Part shown: piece by piece, positions 6,646 to 15,172 of the stretch
How positions within the stretch are numbered: the first letter of the stretch is position 1
Layout of the letters: every line of letters begins with the position of its first letter
DNA from: Candidatus Mediterraneibacter vanvlietii
GTDB lineage: Bacteria; Bacillota; Clostridia; Lachnospirales; Lachnospiraceae
Direction of reading: 5' to 3'
Assembly: GCA_019113645.1 (NCBI GenBank)
Contig: DXGZ01000034.1
Coordinates: forward strand, 1 to 46,077
DNA length: 46,077 nt
Translations under genes and position numbers: made by a program
Notes under the pieces: generated by a model
What the model saw: the letters and a program-made list of their open reading frames with translations, nothing else
Told to the model about the DNA's origin: nothing
Database searches by the model: none

Positions 6646-8022
6646 TCAGATTTCATTGACCGCGTCCGCGATATTCTTCACACCAACCAGCCGGATCCCT
6701 TTGATCCCCTTCACCATCTTGAGTGACACTTCCGGGAGAATGCAGGTTTCAAATCCCAGCTTCTTCGCCTCTGCCACACGCTGCTCCGGCATGTTGACGG
6801 CGCGGACCTCTCCGCTTAAGCCCACTTCCCCGAACACAATCGTCTTCTCATCGATGGGACGGTTCCGGAAGCTAGACACAATCGCCAGCACGATACCCAG
6901 ATCAATGGCAGGCTCGTTCATCCGGATTCCGCCGGCAATATTCACGTAAGCGTCCGAATTCGACAGTGCCATCCCCAGCCGTTTCTCCAGAACAGCCATC
7001 AGAAGGTTGACACGGTTATAATCCGTTCCCGCAGCTGTCCTTCTCGGCATACCGAAATTACTCCGGCAGACAAGCGCCTGGATCTCAATCAGGATCGGAC
7101 GCGTTCCTTCAATCGAGCAGGCCACAACAGACCCGGATGCGTGTTCCGGCCTTCCGCTGAGCATATATTCCGAAGGATTTTCCACCTCCGCCAGTCCGGT
7201 CTGCTGCATCTCAAACACTCCGATCTCATTCGTCGAACCGAAACGATTCTTCACCGCCCGCAGAATCCGGTAGGAAGCATGTCTGTCTCCCTCAAAATAC
7301 AGCACCGTATCCACCATATGTTCCAGAACCCTTGGCCCTGCAACCGTTCCTTCCTTTGTCACATGTCCCACGATAAAGATCGGAATATGCAGCCCTTTCG
7401 CAAGCTGCATAAATATATTCGTAGACTCCCTTACGTGAGAGACGCTTCCCGGCGCTGAAGAAACCTCTTCACTGTACATCGTCTGTATTGAGTCAATGAC
7501 CACCAGTTCCGGACGTTCTTTCTCAATAACGCCCCGGATGATCTCCAGATTCGTTTCACACAGAACCAGCAGACCGGAAGCAAAGTCTCCCATCCGGTTT
7601 GCCCGCAGTTTGATCTGCGCCTGCGACTCCTCGCCGGATATATACAGGATCTTCTTCTCTCCCGCAAGACCTCTGCACACCTGCAGCAGCAGAGTTGATT
7701 TGCCGATTCCCGGATCACCGCCAATCAGCACCAGCGAACCGGGAACAATCCCGCCGCCCAGCACGCGGTCCAGCTCACTGATCCCGGTACGGCACCTGAC
7801 GTCATTGTCAGCCGCCACTTCATTCAGCGGCACAACCTTTGCCTCCCGCACCGATTCCCTGACAGAACGGGCGCCCGCTGAGACGCCTTTCGTGATTCCG
7901 CTGTCTATTTTTTCTTCTACAAATGTGTTCCACTCCCCGCACGCCGGACACTGCCCCAGCCACTTGGCTTCCTCATGCCCGCAGTTCTGACAGAAGAACA
8001 CACTTTTCTTTCCTTTTGCCAT
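6646..8022 (-). CDS. radA: DNA repair protein RadA
   Basis: A 458-residue cytosolic ATPase that aids homologous recombination by processing branched intermediates and helping strand exchange. All parts are visible: a zinc finger with Cys11, Cys14, Cys25 and Cys28; a RecA-like core with Walker A at 101-110 (Gly-Gly-Asp-Pro-Gly-Ile-Gly-Lys-Ser-Thr); the RadA-specific Lys-Asn-Arg-Phe-Gly motif; and a C-terminal Lon-like domain. Length is normal for the family. The SD is GAGAGG. In many Clostridia radA follows clpC, as it does here with one small gene between. Confidence 0.97.
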   Translation of the reverse strand: MAKGKKSVFFCQNCGHEEAKWLGQCPACGEWNTFVEEKIDSGITKGVSAGARSVRESVREAKVVPLNEVAADNDVRCRTGISELDRVLGGGIVPGSLVLIGGDPGIGKSTLLLQVCRGLAGEKKILYISGEESQAQIKLRANRMGDFASGLLVLCETNLEIIRGVIEKERPELVVIDSIQTMYSEEVSSAPGSVSHVRESTNIFMQLAKGLHIPIFIVGHVTKEGTVAGPRVLEHMVDTVLYFEGDRHASYRILRAVKNRFGSTNEIGVFEMQQTGLAEVENPSEYMLSGRPEHASGSVVACSIEGTRPILIEIQALVCRSNFGMPRRTAAGTDYNRVNLLMAVLEKRLGMALSNSDAYVNIAGGIRMNEPAIDLGIVLAIVSSFRNRPIDEKTIVFGEVGLSGEVRAVNMPEQRVAEAKKLGFETCILPEVSLKMVKGIKGIRLVGVKNIADAVNEI

Positions 8023-8110
8023 AACCTCTCATCTCCCCTCTGAACGTAATTCCGCTTGTCATACATCCGGTTCGCAAATTAAACACACACATCCCGCATA
8101 TGCCAGAAGT

Positions 8111-8148
8111 AAAAACAGGGTGGATCTGCATCCACCCCTGCTGTTTTT
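8111..8148 (-). terminator. terminator after the 'endosialidase' gene
   Basis: On the minus strand, GGGTGGAT and ATCCACCC pair around GCAG, with flanking AAAACAG/CTGTTTT adding to the stem, and a TTTTTAC tail follows. It lies 12 bases after the stop codon at 8161. It separates this gene from radA. Confidence 0.8.
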
Positions 8149-8160
8149 ATTTTCTGCGGT

Positions 8161-8580
8161 TTATTCCTCGCATTTTACAACTTTCACCTGTGCGCCGGCA
8201 TCTTCTGCAAGCTCCACGCTGACGCTGAGTTTTCCACTTAAATTCGTGTTCATTTTTCCCGCGGAAACATCATCGATAAACACTTCATACTCGCTCTCCG
8301 GCTCGAGCTCAAGAGTAAACTGAACATCACCCTTCGCTGACACCGCAAATGAAACTTCTCTGTCAGTCTCACGGAAGTTTTCCACCGCGCTTCCCGGTAC
8401 GGATTCATATACAAACAGTCCGTTTTTCTCCAGTTTTGTAATTTCTGAAAATGTCTTTACTTTATAGATATCACCCTCGAACTCGTAGTTCTCCTTCTTT
8501 GTCTTTGAACCGAGAGTGTAATCTCCAAAACTAAGTGTGCCGTCATTTTCCGCACGCAACAATTCTTTCACAGCTGCCAT
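8161..8580 (-). CDS. conserved small beta-rich protein, annotated 'endosialidase' in Lachnospiraceae
   Basis: A 139-residue acidic soluble protein with no signal peptide. From memory of the family, near-identical Lachnospiraceae proteins start Met-Ala-Ala-Val-Lys-Glu-Leu and carry Gly-Asp-Tyr-Thr-Leu and Gly-Leu-Phe-Val-Tyr-Glu-Ser-Val-Pro-Gly, and they are labelled 'endosialidase' in databases. I see no glycosidase catalytic architecture and the protein is far too short for one, so the name should not be taken as a function. It is monocistronic: SD AGGAGG, its own terminator, and a leader with a conserved-looking hairpin. Confidence 0.8.
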   Translation of the reverse strand: MAAVKELLRAENDGTLSFGDYTLGSKTKKENYEFEGDIYKVKTFSEITKLEKNGLFVYESVPGSAVENFRETDREVSFAVSAKGDVQFTLELEPESEYEVFIDDVSAGKMNTNLSGKLSVSVELAEDAGAQVKVVKCEE

Positions 8581-8615
8581 TTTATATCTTCCTCCTGAGT
8601 ATTTTAGATTACGCT

Positions 8616-8665
8616 ACAGTTCACCGGTTTCAGGCAACACTGATTTTCCCGCATAGGCGAACTGT
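8616..8665 (-). promoter_or_regulatory. structured leader of the 'endosialidase' gene
   Basis: Ten-base arms 8656-8665 and 8616-8625 pair fully only in minus-strand RNA, where one pair is G-U; in plus-strand RNA it would be a C-A mismatch. They enclose a 30-base loop that is G-rich near its 5' side. This hints at a functional RNA in the 5' UTR. A TATAAT-like -10 sits upstream near 8682-8690. I match no riboswitch class that I know. Confidence 0.4.
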
Positions 8666-8719
8666 AACCAGAACCTTATCGATATTATAATATAAAACCT
8701 CTGTTTTTGCCATGGAAAT

Positions 8720-11152
8720 TTATTTTATAATAAATCGTATTTCCTTCTTCGAAGCTCCTGCTTCCACATGGTCTCCCGACTTGATTTCCCCGTTTAATAT
8801 CGCTTCCGCCAGCTTATCTTCCAGCTCTGTCTGCAGCGCGCGCCGCAGCGGCCTCGCCCCGTATTTCGCATCGGTTCCTTTCTCCGCGATCAGGCTCTTC
8901 GCTGATTCGCGCAGCGTAAGATGTATATCCATCTGGTCTGCCAGACGTTTCGTGAAATCCCGGCAGAGAAGAGAAACAATCTTCTTCATATGTGTTTTAT
9001 CCAGCGCGTGGAACACAATCGTCTCGTCAATACGGTTCAGGAATTCCGGCCGGAAGATCTGCTTCACTTCATCCATCACGTTCTGCTTCATCCGCTTATA
9101 ATCTCCGGCGGGATCTTCTTTTGCCGCAAATCCCAGTTTCTTCGGATCCACGATCGCTTTTGCCCCGGCATTAGAGGTCATGATAATAACCGTGTTGGAG
9201 AAATTCACTTTCCGCCCCTGAGAATCCGTAATATGCCCGTCATCAAGCACCTGCAGCAGAATGTTAAACACATCCGGATGCGCTTTCTCAATCTCATCGA
9301 AAAGTACAACGGAATAAGGATGGGTACGCACCTGGTCGCTCAGCTGCCCGCCTTCTTCGTGCCCCACATATCCCGGAGGCGAACCGATCATCTTCGAGAC
9401 AGAATGTTTCTCCATGTACTCCGACATATCAACACGGATCATAGACTCTTCATTCCCGAACAGCGCTTCTGCCAGCGCTTTGGACAGCTCGGTCTTGCCA
9501 ACGCCGGTGGGGCCCAGGAATAAGAAGGACCCGATTGGGCGCTTCGGATCTTTCAGTCCAACCCTGCCCCGCTTTACAGCCCTTGCGACGGCGCTCACAG
9601 CCTCATCCTGACCGATCACACGTTTCTGAAGAACTGTCTCCAGTTTCTTCAGTCTCTGAGTGTCTGTCTCAGCCAGTTTCTGCACCGGCACTTTTGTCCA
9701 GGCAGACACAACCTCCGCGATGTCGTCCTCTGTCACTTCCGGATGAGCGGACTCACTTTTCTTCCGGAACCGTTTCCTTAATTCTTCCAGTTTCTTCTCA
9801 GCCTGCTCCTGTTCCTTCTGAATCAGTGACGCCTCGGCGAAATCCCCACGGCGGATGCTCTCTTCCTTCTCCCGGATCAGTTCCTTTCTGGATTCTTCCA
9901 GAGCCATCAGATTATCCGGAACTTTATATCCTCTCAGGCTGACTCTGGAACACGCCTCATCCAGAACGTCAATCGCCTTATCAGGCAGGTTCCGGTCCGT
10001 GATATACCGCTCGGACATCTGAACCGCCGCCTCCATGGCTTTCTCTTCGATCAGGACTTTATGGTGCGCCTCGTATTTTTCTTTCAGCCCTTTCAGGATC
10101 TCCAGGCACTGTTCCTTCTCAGGTTCTTCAACGGAAATCGGCTGGAACCTTCTCTCCAGCGCCGCGTCTTTTTCAATATATTTTCTGTACTCTGCAATAG
10201 TCGTCGCGCCGATCAGCTGCATCTCCCCTCTGGCAAGCGACGGTTTCAGAATGCTTGACGCATCGATGGCTCCTTCCGCTCCGCCTGCGCCGATCATAGT
10301 GTGGATCTCATCAAGGAAAAGGATCACGTTTCCGCTCGCCTCCACCTCAGAGATCAGCCCCTTCATGCGTTCCTCGAACTCGCCCCTGTATTTTGATCCG
10401 GCAATTAGCCCCGGCAGATCGAGCGTGTATATCCGCTTTCCTTTCATCTTCTCCGGCACCAGTCCGGATGCGATTCTCTGGGCAAGCCCTTCGATAATCG
10501 CTGTTTTTCCAACTCCCGGCTCACCGACCAGACAGGGATTATTCTTCGTCCGTCTGCTTAACACCTGCATCAGACGATACATTTCCTGTTCCCGGCCAAT
10601 CACAGGATCCAGCTTCCCTTCCTCTGCTTTTGCCGTCATATCCGTACAGTACTGCTCTATCATCGATCCCGCGCCCCGGGAATCCTCCTGAACTTCCTCC
10701 TGGTATTCCTTCGGATCCACCCCCGCAGCGTTCATAATGTCCTGAAAAATTTTCTGAAGATTAATATTCAGAGTAATCAGAATCCGTGTTGCCACACAGT
10801 CCACATCCCTGATCATGGAGAGAAGCAGATGCTCTGTTCCGACGGCTCCGGCGTGCAGCCTGTGCGCTTCTTTGGCACTGTTCTCCAGCAGATCGCAGAA
10901 CCGCGGGCTCTCCTCGGGATTCCCGCCCGTATAGACTCCCTCTGCCGGTGCGATCAGTTCATCCATGAGATGCAGCACCTTCTCCTCCTCCACTCCGTTC
11001 TGTTCAAGGATCTGTCCTGCAACTCCCGTATACTCCTCCCGGAGTCCGAGCAGAAGATGCTCCGTCCCGATGTAGGGATGCTTCATCTCCCTGGCCTTTT
11101 TCGCAGCATACTTAATGACTTTCTCAGCCTGCTTTGTATATGAAATATGCAT
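8720..11152 (-). CDS. clpC: ATP-dependent Clp protease ATPase subunit ClpC
   Basis: An 810-residue Hsp100 unfoldase that feeds substrates to ClpP. Two Clp_N repeats span about 1-145. AAA1 has Walker A Gly-Glu-Pro-Gly-Val-Gly-Lys-Thr at 210-217. A charged coiled middle domain lies near 395-480, short as in ClpC rather than the long ClpB type. AAA2 carries Gly-Pro-Thr-Gly-Val-Gly-Lys-Thr and a Gly-Tyr-Val-Gly pore loop. The SD is AGGAGG. The classical ctsR-mcsA-mcsB genes are not next to it; a GntR-type regulator precedes it instead. A 9-bp hairpin sits just ahead of its SD. Confidence 0.97.
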   Translation of the reverse strand: MHISYTKQAEKVIKYAAKKAREMKHPYIGTEHLLLGLREEYTGVAGQILEQNGVEEEKVLHLMDELIAPAEGVYTGGNPEESPRFCDLLENSAKEAHRLHAGAVGTEHLLLSMIRDVDCVATRILITLNINLQKIFQDIMNAAGVDPKEYQEEVQEDSRGAGSMIEQYCTDMTAKAEEGKLDPVIGREQEMYRLMQVLSRRTKNNPCLVGEPGVGKTAIIEGLAQRIASGLVPEKMKGKRIYTLDLPGLIAGSKYRGEFEERMKGLISEVEASGNVILFLDEIHTMIGAGGAEGAIDASSILKPSLARGEMQLIGATTIAEYRKYIEKDAALERRFQPISVEEPEKEQCLEILKGLKEKYEAHHKVLIEEKAMEAAVQMSERYITDRNLPDKAIDVLDEACSRVSLRGYKVPDNLMALEESRKELIREKEESIRRGDFAEASLIQKEQEQAEKKLEELRKRFRKKSESAHPEVTEDDIAEVVSAWTKVPVQKLAETDTQRLKKLETVLQKRVIGQDEAVSAVARAVKRGRVGLKDPKRPIGSFLFLGPTGVGKTELSKALAEALFGNEESMIRVDMSEYMEKHSVSKMIGSPPGYVGHEEGGQLSDQVRTHPYSVVLFDEIEKAHPDVFNILLQVLDDGHITDSQGRKVNFSNTVIIMTSNAGAKAIVDPKKLGFAAKEDPAGDYKRMKQNVMDEVKQIFRPEFLNRIDETIVFHALDKTHMKKIVSLLCRDFTKRLADQMDIHLTLRESAKSLIAEKGTDAKYGARPLRRALQTELEDKLAEAILNGEIKSGDHVEAGASKKEIRFIIK

Positions 11153-11176
11153 AGATTCCTCCTATTTAAACTATTT

Positions 11177-11200
11177 CAGCGCCAGTATATGCTGACGCTG
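11177..11200 (-). promoter_or_regulatory. hairpin in the clpC leader
   Basis: Arms 11177-11185 and 11192-11200 pair over nine bases around CATATA in minus-strand RNA, with one G-U pair that would be a mismatch on the other strand. It ends about 15 bases before the clpC SD and has no U-tract, so it looks like a leader structure and not a terminator. Confidence 0.4.
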
Positions 11201-11254
11201 TTCTCCCGGTGTCCTGCATAACGCCGCTGTATACCGACGATATTGTAACCCGAC

Positions 11255-11623
11255 TCACTCATAATCGTCAAATATTTCATCCACAAGATTATGCACTTCC
11301 TGCCTCGAAATATTTTTGCACCGTCCCCGCGCGAGGACAATCCTGAGCGCGTCTCTCATCTCCTCGAGCTGTCTCATCTTGTCGATATCAAGGGCAATCA
11401 CCGCACCTCTTCTTTTGTCAAGACTGATATACCCTTCCTGTTTAAGTACGCTGTACGCCTTGTTTACCGTATGCATGTTGACGCCGATGGTGTCCGCCAG
11501 CTGGCGGACAGAGGGCAGGGAATCCCCTTCCTGTATCATGGAAGTCGCGATTCCCATAATAATCTGGTTGCAGAGCTGAACATAAATCGCCTCGTCACTG
11601 TCAAAATCAACCTCTATGATCAT
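11255..11623 (-). CDS. GntR-family regulator, YtrA-like, upstream of clpC
   Basis: A 122-residue short GntR protein. The winged helix lies in residues 1-75 (Ala-Ile-Tyr-Val-Gln-Leu, then Leu-Pro-Ser-Val-Arg-Gln-Leu-Ala), with a helical tail of about 45 residues and no effector-binding domain. The SD is AAAGGAG. It lies 102 bases ahead of clpC in the same direction with no terminator between, so it probably controls itself and clpC, in place of the usual CtsR. No ABC exporter accompanies it, unlike the other GntR in this window. Confidence 0.85.
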   Translation of the reverse strand: MIIEVDFDSDEAIYVQLCNQIIMGIATSMIQEGDSLPSVRQLADTIGVNMHTVNKAYSVLKQEGYISLDKRRGAVIALDIDKMRQLEEMRDALRIVLARGRCKNISRQEVHNLVDEIFDDYE

Positions 11624-11674
11624 GCTGTTCTCCTTTCCGCGCCAGAGAACAAAGTGTCTTCATCCCCTCGCCAT

Positions 11675-11713
11675 GTGTTATACATATAATAGCACAAAGC
11701 GGTGATTTTTCAA
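11675..11713 (-). promoter_or_regulatory. promoter and operator of the gntR-clpC unit
   Basis: TTGAAA (11708-11713), a 16-base spacer and TATTAT (11686-11691) on the minus strand. A 7-base-arm inverted repeat with one mismatch (GTGTTAT...ATAGCAC, 11675-11695) straddles the -10. The -35 overlaps the stop codon of the preceding rpiR gene, so readthrough from the glycan operon may also reach clpC. Confidence 0.6.
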
Positions 11714-12552
11714 GGTTTTTCTGCCGACTCGCCATCCTCTGACAGACTGTGGAGCGCCTTCAGTGTGCTGCTGTGAAGCCCCTGGAGGCGCCCTTTATCC
11801 ATGGAAACAAAATACGAATATAAAATGTCGATCAGAATCAGAATCGGAAACTGGGGTGAAATGACATTTCCATAATTCAGGTACTTCAGAGAAGGAATCA
11901 GTACAATCTCATCGCAGAACGATTCCATCCACGTCCGTTTCTGTGCTGTGATCAGAACCGTTTTGGCATGTTTTGCATGGGCCTCTCTCAATAGATAAAG
12001 CACATCCTCGGAAGTACCGCCAACGCTGATACCGATTACCATGCATTTTTTGTCCTGAAACACAGTATGGAACCGCATCGAATCACTGTCCGTCACAGAA
12101 TCTATATCCACGCCGACCCTCATAAACCTGCTGGCAGTCTCCATGGCAGAGAGTCCGGAACTCCCCTTTCCGCACACAAAAACTCTCTGTGAGGACTGCA
12201 TTGTCCTGCAGATTCTGACAATCTGGTTTTCATCAATCAGACTGTACGCCTTGTTCAGCAGCTCCTGGTAGACATTAAGCACCGAACTCGTATTCTGCTG
12301 CAGATCCGTGCTTTTTGCCGCCATATCCTGCTCGTACTGATAGATAAATTCTCTGTACCCCCGAAACCCGCATTTTTTTGCAAATCTCGAGAGCGACGCC
12401 TCTGATACAAAAAGGCGATCTGCCACACCCTTTGCAGACAAATCGATCATTTCATCATTCTCTCTGAAAAAATCTGCGATTACTTTCTCCACAGTTGTAA
12501 AATTCTTATAGTTAGCCTCAATAACAGGAATTACAGATTTTAAATATTCCAT
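11710..12552 (-). CDS. RpiR-family regulator of the sialic acid operon
   Basis: A 280-residue regulator. The N-terminal HTH_6 domain (about 1-78) contains Val-Ser-Glu-Ala-Ser-Leu-Ser-Arg-Phe-Ala-Lys-Lys-Cys-Gly-Phe. A C-terminal SIS sugar-phosphate domain (about 110-250) contains Gly-Lys-Gly-Ser-Ser-Gly and Ser-Val-Gly-Gly-Thr-Ser. SIS domains of this family sense phosphosugars; NanR-type members respond to ManNAc-6-P or GlcNAc-6-P, the intermediates made by this operon. The SD is AAGGAG. It is the last gene of the operon, which suggests feedback control of its own unit. Confidence 0.9.
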   Translation of the reverse strand: MEYLKSVIPVIEANYKNFTTVEKVIADFFRENDEMIDLSAKGVADRLFVSEASLSRFAKKCGFRGYREFIYQYEQDMAAKSTDLQQNTSSVLNVYQELLNKAYSLIDENQIVRICRTMQSSQRVFVCGKGSSGLSAMETASRFMRVGVDIDSVTDSDSMRFHTVFQDKKCMVIGISVGGTSEDVLYLLREAHAKHAKTVLITAQKRTWMESFCDEIVLIPSLKYLNYGNVISPQFPILILIDILYSYFVSMDKGRLQGLHSSTLKALHSLSEDGESAEKP

Positions 12553-12573
12553 GATTACTCCTTACTGTCATTT

Positions 12574-13449
12574 TTATTGTCTGTTTCTGAAATTATAGTA
12601 TGCCCCCAGCATCCCGGCGTTATTTCCGTGCTGAGCGAAACAGATCTCTGTATTATCCGCAATAACCGGAAGCAGATAACGTCTTACCGCCCGGTTGATT
12701 CTGCCTTCGAGCATATCCCTGCGGGCTGTGATTCCGCCGCCCAGAACAATCGTCTCCGGATTGAGAATATAACAGATATTTGCAATGCCGCTGCCCAGCA
12801 CATCACACATACTGTCAATGGCATCAATGCAGATCCGGTCCCCATTCTCCGCCGCATCAAAAATTTTTCTTCCGTCCCATTCGCCATCCTTTTTCTCCGC
12901 TGACACTCTCTCCGACAGAGTTCTGGCTGAACCCTGATCCTGAAAAATCCCCCGGGCCGTCCACATATATCCTGCCTCCCCGGCGCTTCCGCTTCCTCCT
13001 CCGTAGATCTTTCCATTCTGAATAAACGCACCGCCGATCCCGGTTCCAACTGTAAGGCAGACAACCAGATCCCGGCCTTTTCCTGCCCCGGATACCGCTT
13101 CCGCAAGACCGGCACAGTTTACATCGTTTTCCACTTCACATGGAATTTTTATATTCTTTTCCACACTTTTCTTAAGATTAATCCCCATATATCCCGGTAT
13201 CAGATCCGATGCATAGAAAATCTCCCCTGACTCGGGATCCACCATCCCCGCAGTGGAGATACACACTCCTTCCGCACCATATTTCTCCCGCAGACGGCCG
13301 GCAATTGCCAGCACTTTCTTTTCTATGGATTCGCCGCCCTTCCAGGCTTCCGTTGGCAGTTCTCCCACTGTAACAAAACACTCCCTCTCATCTATGACGC
13401 CGTATTTTATCATCGTGCCGCCAATATCCAGGCAAATATATTTCTTCAT
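12574..13449 (-). CDS. nanK: ROK-family sugar kinase, probable N-acetylmannosamine kinase
   Basis: A 291-residue cytosolic kinase. The N-terminal phosphate motif is Asp-Ile-Gly-Gly-Thr-Met-Ile-Lys-Tyr-Gly, the catalytic Asp lies in Glu-Asn-Asp-Val-Asn-Cys-Ala, and the ATP-site glycines are Thr-Val-Gly-Thr-Gly-Ile-Gly-Gly. The ROK zinc motif (CXCGXXGCXE) is absent and the usual Gly-His is Gly-Tyr, as in some Gram-positive ROK kinases. With nanA and nanE beside it, phosphorylation of ManNAc to ManNAc-6-P is the best reading; GlcNAc is the alternative. It is separated from nanA by a hairpin that may lower its expression. Confidence 0.8.
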   Translation of the reverse strand: MKKYICLDIGGTMIKYGVIDERECFVTVGELPTEAWKGGESIEKKVLAIAGRLREKYGAEGVCISTAGMVDPESGEIFYASDLIPGYMGINLKKSVEKNIKIPCEVENDVNCAGLAEAVSGAGKGRDLVVCLTVGTGIGGAFIQNGKIYGGGSGSAGEAGYMWTARGIFQDQGSARTLSERVSAEKKDGEWDGRKIFDAAENGDRICIDAIDSMCDVLGSGIANICYILNPETIVLGGGITARRDMLEGRINRAVRRYLLPVIADNTEICFAQHGNNAGMLGAYYNFRNRQ

Positions 13450-13477
13450 ATCCTGTTCCTTTCACACCATTTAAAAT

Positions 13478-13520
13478 AACAGGCAGAGGCAAACCTGTCT
13501 CCGGGTTTGCCTCTCCTGTT
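13478..13520 (-). terminator. internal hairpin between nanA and the ROK kinase
   Basis: A stem of GAGGCAAACC/GGTTTGCCTC extended by AACAGG/CCTGTT, with a small bulge, lies right after the nanA stop. Downstream on the minus strand is TTATTTTAAATGG, a weak U-tract. It probably acts as a partial terminator or RNA-stability element that tunes the last two genes. Confidence 0.6.
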
Positions 13521-13522
13521 TT

Positions 13523-14443
13523 TTACTGAATTCCACTGACCGCTTCATCGATCATGCAGGCTGCCTTCGCGGCAATCTCAAAGTCATTTCCCTCCAGCTC
13601 CGGCAGCGGGGATCTCACACTTCCGATATCCAGTCCTTCCCGGATTCGGAGCACTTCTTTTATAATCCCATACATACTGCCATGACCGGAACACAGACAG
13701 CTGATAATGTCATTGACCTCGTACTGTATCCTTCTTGCATCCTCTGTCCTGCCCTTTTCCATCAGCTCGTCCATTGCAAGGAACAGTTCGGGCATTGCTC
13801 CGTATGTTCCGCCGATGCCGCCGTCCGCGCCGATCGCCTTGCCGCCGATAAACTGCTCGTCCGCACCGTTAAAAACAACACAATCCGCACCGCCCGCCGC
13901 CTTGAAGATCTGGATATCCTGAATGGGCATAGACGAGTTCTTTACTCCGATTACCCGTTCATTTTCCCGCATCTTACGGAAGAGCCGTTCCGTGAGCGCT
14001 GTTCCTGCAAGCTGCGGGATGTTGTAAATCACAAAATCTGTAGCAGGCGCCGCCTGGCTGATCGCGTTCCAGTACCCGGCAACAGCATGTTCCGGAAGCC
14101 GGAAATAAATCGGCGGAATTGCCGCTATAGCATCCACTCCCAGAGATTCCGCATGAGCCGCAAGCTCCACACTGTCCTCTGTATTGTTGCACGCCACATG
14201 CGCGATCACCGTCATTCTTCCTTCTGCAGCCTTCATGACAGCTTCCAGAATCTGCTTTCTTTCTTCTACACTCTGATAGATGCATTCCCCTGAAGATCCA
14301 TTCACGTAGATACCTTTTACTTTCTTTCGAATGAAATATCTTGTCAGATCCCTAACTGCATCTGTGCTGATTTTCCCATTTCTGTCATAACATGCATAAA
14401 ATGCCGGTATGATTCCTTTGTATTTTTCCAGTCTGTCCATCAT
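13523..14443 (-). CDS. nanA: N-acetylneuraminate lyase (DapA/NanA family)
   Basis: A 306-residue class I aldolase that would split Neu5Ac into ManNAc and pyruvate in the cytosol. The family fingerprint is complete: Gly-Ser-Ser-Gly-Glu at 49-53 for the carboxylate, Tyr140 in Val-Ile-Tyr-Asn-Ile-Pro and the Schiff-base Lys168 in Gly-Val-Lys-Asn-Ser-Ser. Dihydrodipicolinate synthase uses Gly-Thr-Thr-Gly-Glu; Gly-Ser-Ser-Gly-Glu and the nanE neighbour favour the sialic acid lyase. Two adjacent ATGs follow GGGGAGG; I use the first. It starts 12 bases after nanE. Confidence 0.9.
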   Translation of the reverse strand: MMDRLEKYKGIIPAFYACYDRNGKISTDAVRDLTRYFIRKKVKGIYVNGSSGECIYQSVEERKQILEAVMKAAEGRMTVIAHVACNNTEDSVELAAHAESLGVDAIAAIPPIYFRLPEHAVAGYWNAISQAAPATDFVIYNIPQLAGTALTERLFRKMRENERVIGVKNSSMPIQDIQIFKAAGGADCVVFNGADEQFIGGKAIGADGGIGGTYGAMPELFLAMDELMEKGRTEDARRIQYEVNDIISCLCSGHGSMYGIIKEVLRIREGLDIGSVRSPLPELEGNDFEIAAKAACMIDEAVSGIQ

Positions 14444-14455
14444 TCTGTCCTCCCC

Positions 14456-15172
14456 TTATCCTGCTGCATCTGCTGCCGCAGCTTTTTCAGCAAGCGCATC
14501 TGCAAATGCCTTTGTAATCAGCTGCGGCCGGGTGATAATGGAACCGACAACTACACTGTATGCCCCGAGTTCAATCACCCTTTTCGCCTTCTCCGGCGTG
14601 TCGATATTTCCCTCTGCGATCACCGGATGCTTCGCACGCCTCACCACTTCGCGGATAATCTCAAAATCATTATTTTCTATCTTCATCTGCCTGCTCTGTT
14701 CCGTATATCCCACAAGCGTTGTTCCGATAAAATCAAATCCGAGCTGATCCGCATAAATCATCTCTTCTATGGTCGAGCAATCCGCCATCAGCAGCTGAGA
14801 AGGATATTTCTTCCTGACTTTCCTGTAGAATTCTTCCAGAGTCACACCGCCCGGCCGCAGATCCATAGTGGCATCAGCTGCGATAATCTCAGGATTTACC
14901 TCCATCAGTTCATCGACTTCCCGCATCGTAGGCGTAATATATACTTTGCTGTCCTCATAATCCCTTTTTACAATACCGATAATCGGAAGGTCAACCTTGC
15001 TTTTTATCTCTTTAATATCCTCTTTTGTATTCGCCCTGATTCCACATGCTCCGCCCTCAGCGGCTGCCAGCGCCATCCTTCCCATAATAAAGGAAGAGTG
15101 GAGCGGTTCATCCGGAAGCGCCTGGCATGAAACAATCAGCCTCTTATGGATCTTTTCTATTTTTTTATTCAT
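14456..15172 (-). CDS. nanE: N-acetylmannosamine-6-phosphate 2-epimerase
   Basis: A 238-residue TIM-barrel enzyme converting ManNAc-6-P to GlcNAc-6-P. NanE signatures are present in order: Val-Ser-Cys-Gln-Ala near 14-18, Gly-Ile-Arg-Ala-Asn, Gly-Ile-Val-Lys-Arg-Asp-Tyr with the catalytic [13 protein letters not shown], and Val-Val-Gly-Ser-Ile-Ile-Thr-Arg-Pro. The start overlaps the stop of the upstream ATPase gene as ATGA, so transporter and catabolism genes are translationally coupled. Confidence 0.95.
   Translation of the reverse strand: MNKKIEKIHKRLIVSCQALPDEPLHSSFIMGRMALAAAEGGACGIRANTKEDIKEIKSKVDLPIIGIVKRDYEDSKVYITPTMREVDELMEVNPEIIAADATMDLRPGGVTLEEFYRKVRKKYPSQLLMADCSTIEEMIYADQLGFDFIGTTLVGYTEQSRQMKIENNDFEIIREVVRRAKHPVIAEGNIDTPEKAKRVIELGAYSVVVGSIITRPQLITKAFADALAEKAAAADAAG

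Noticed and set aside
10035..10691. Plus-strand open frame opposite clpC
   Set aside because: Ser/Pro-rich shadow of conserved ClpC coding sequence; no SD.
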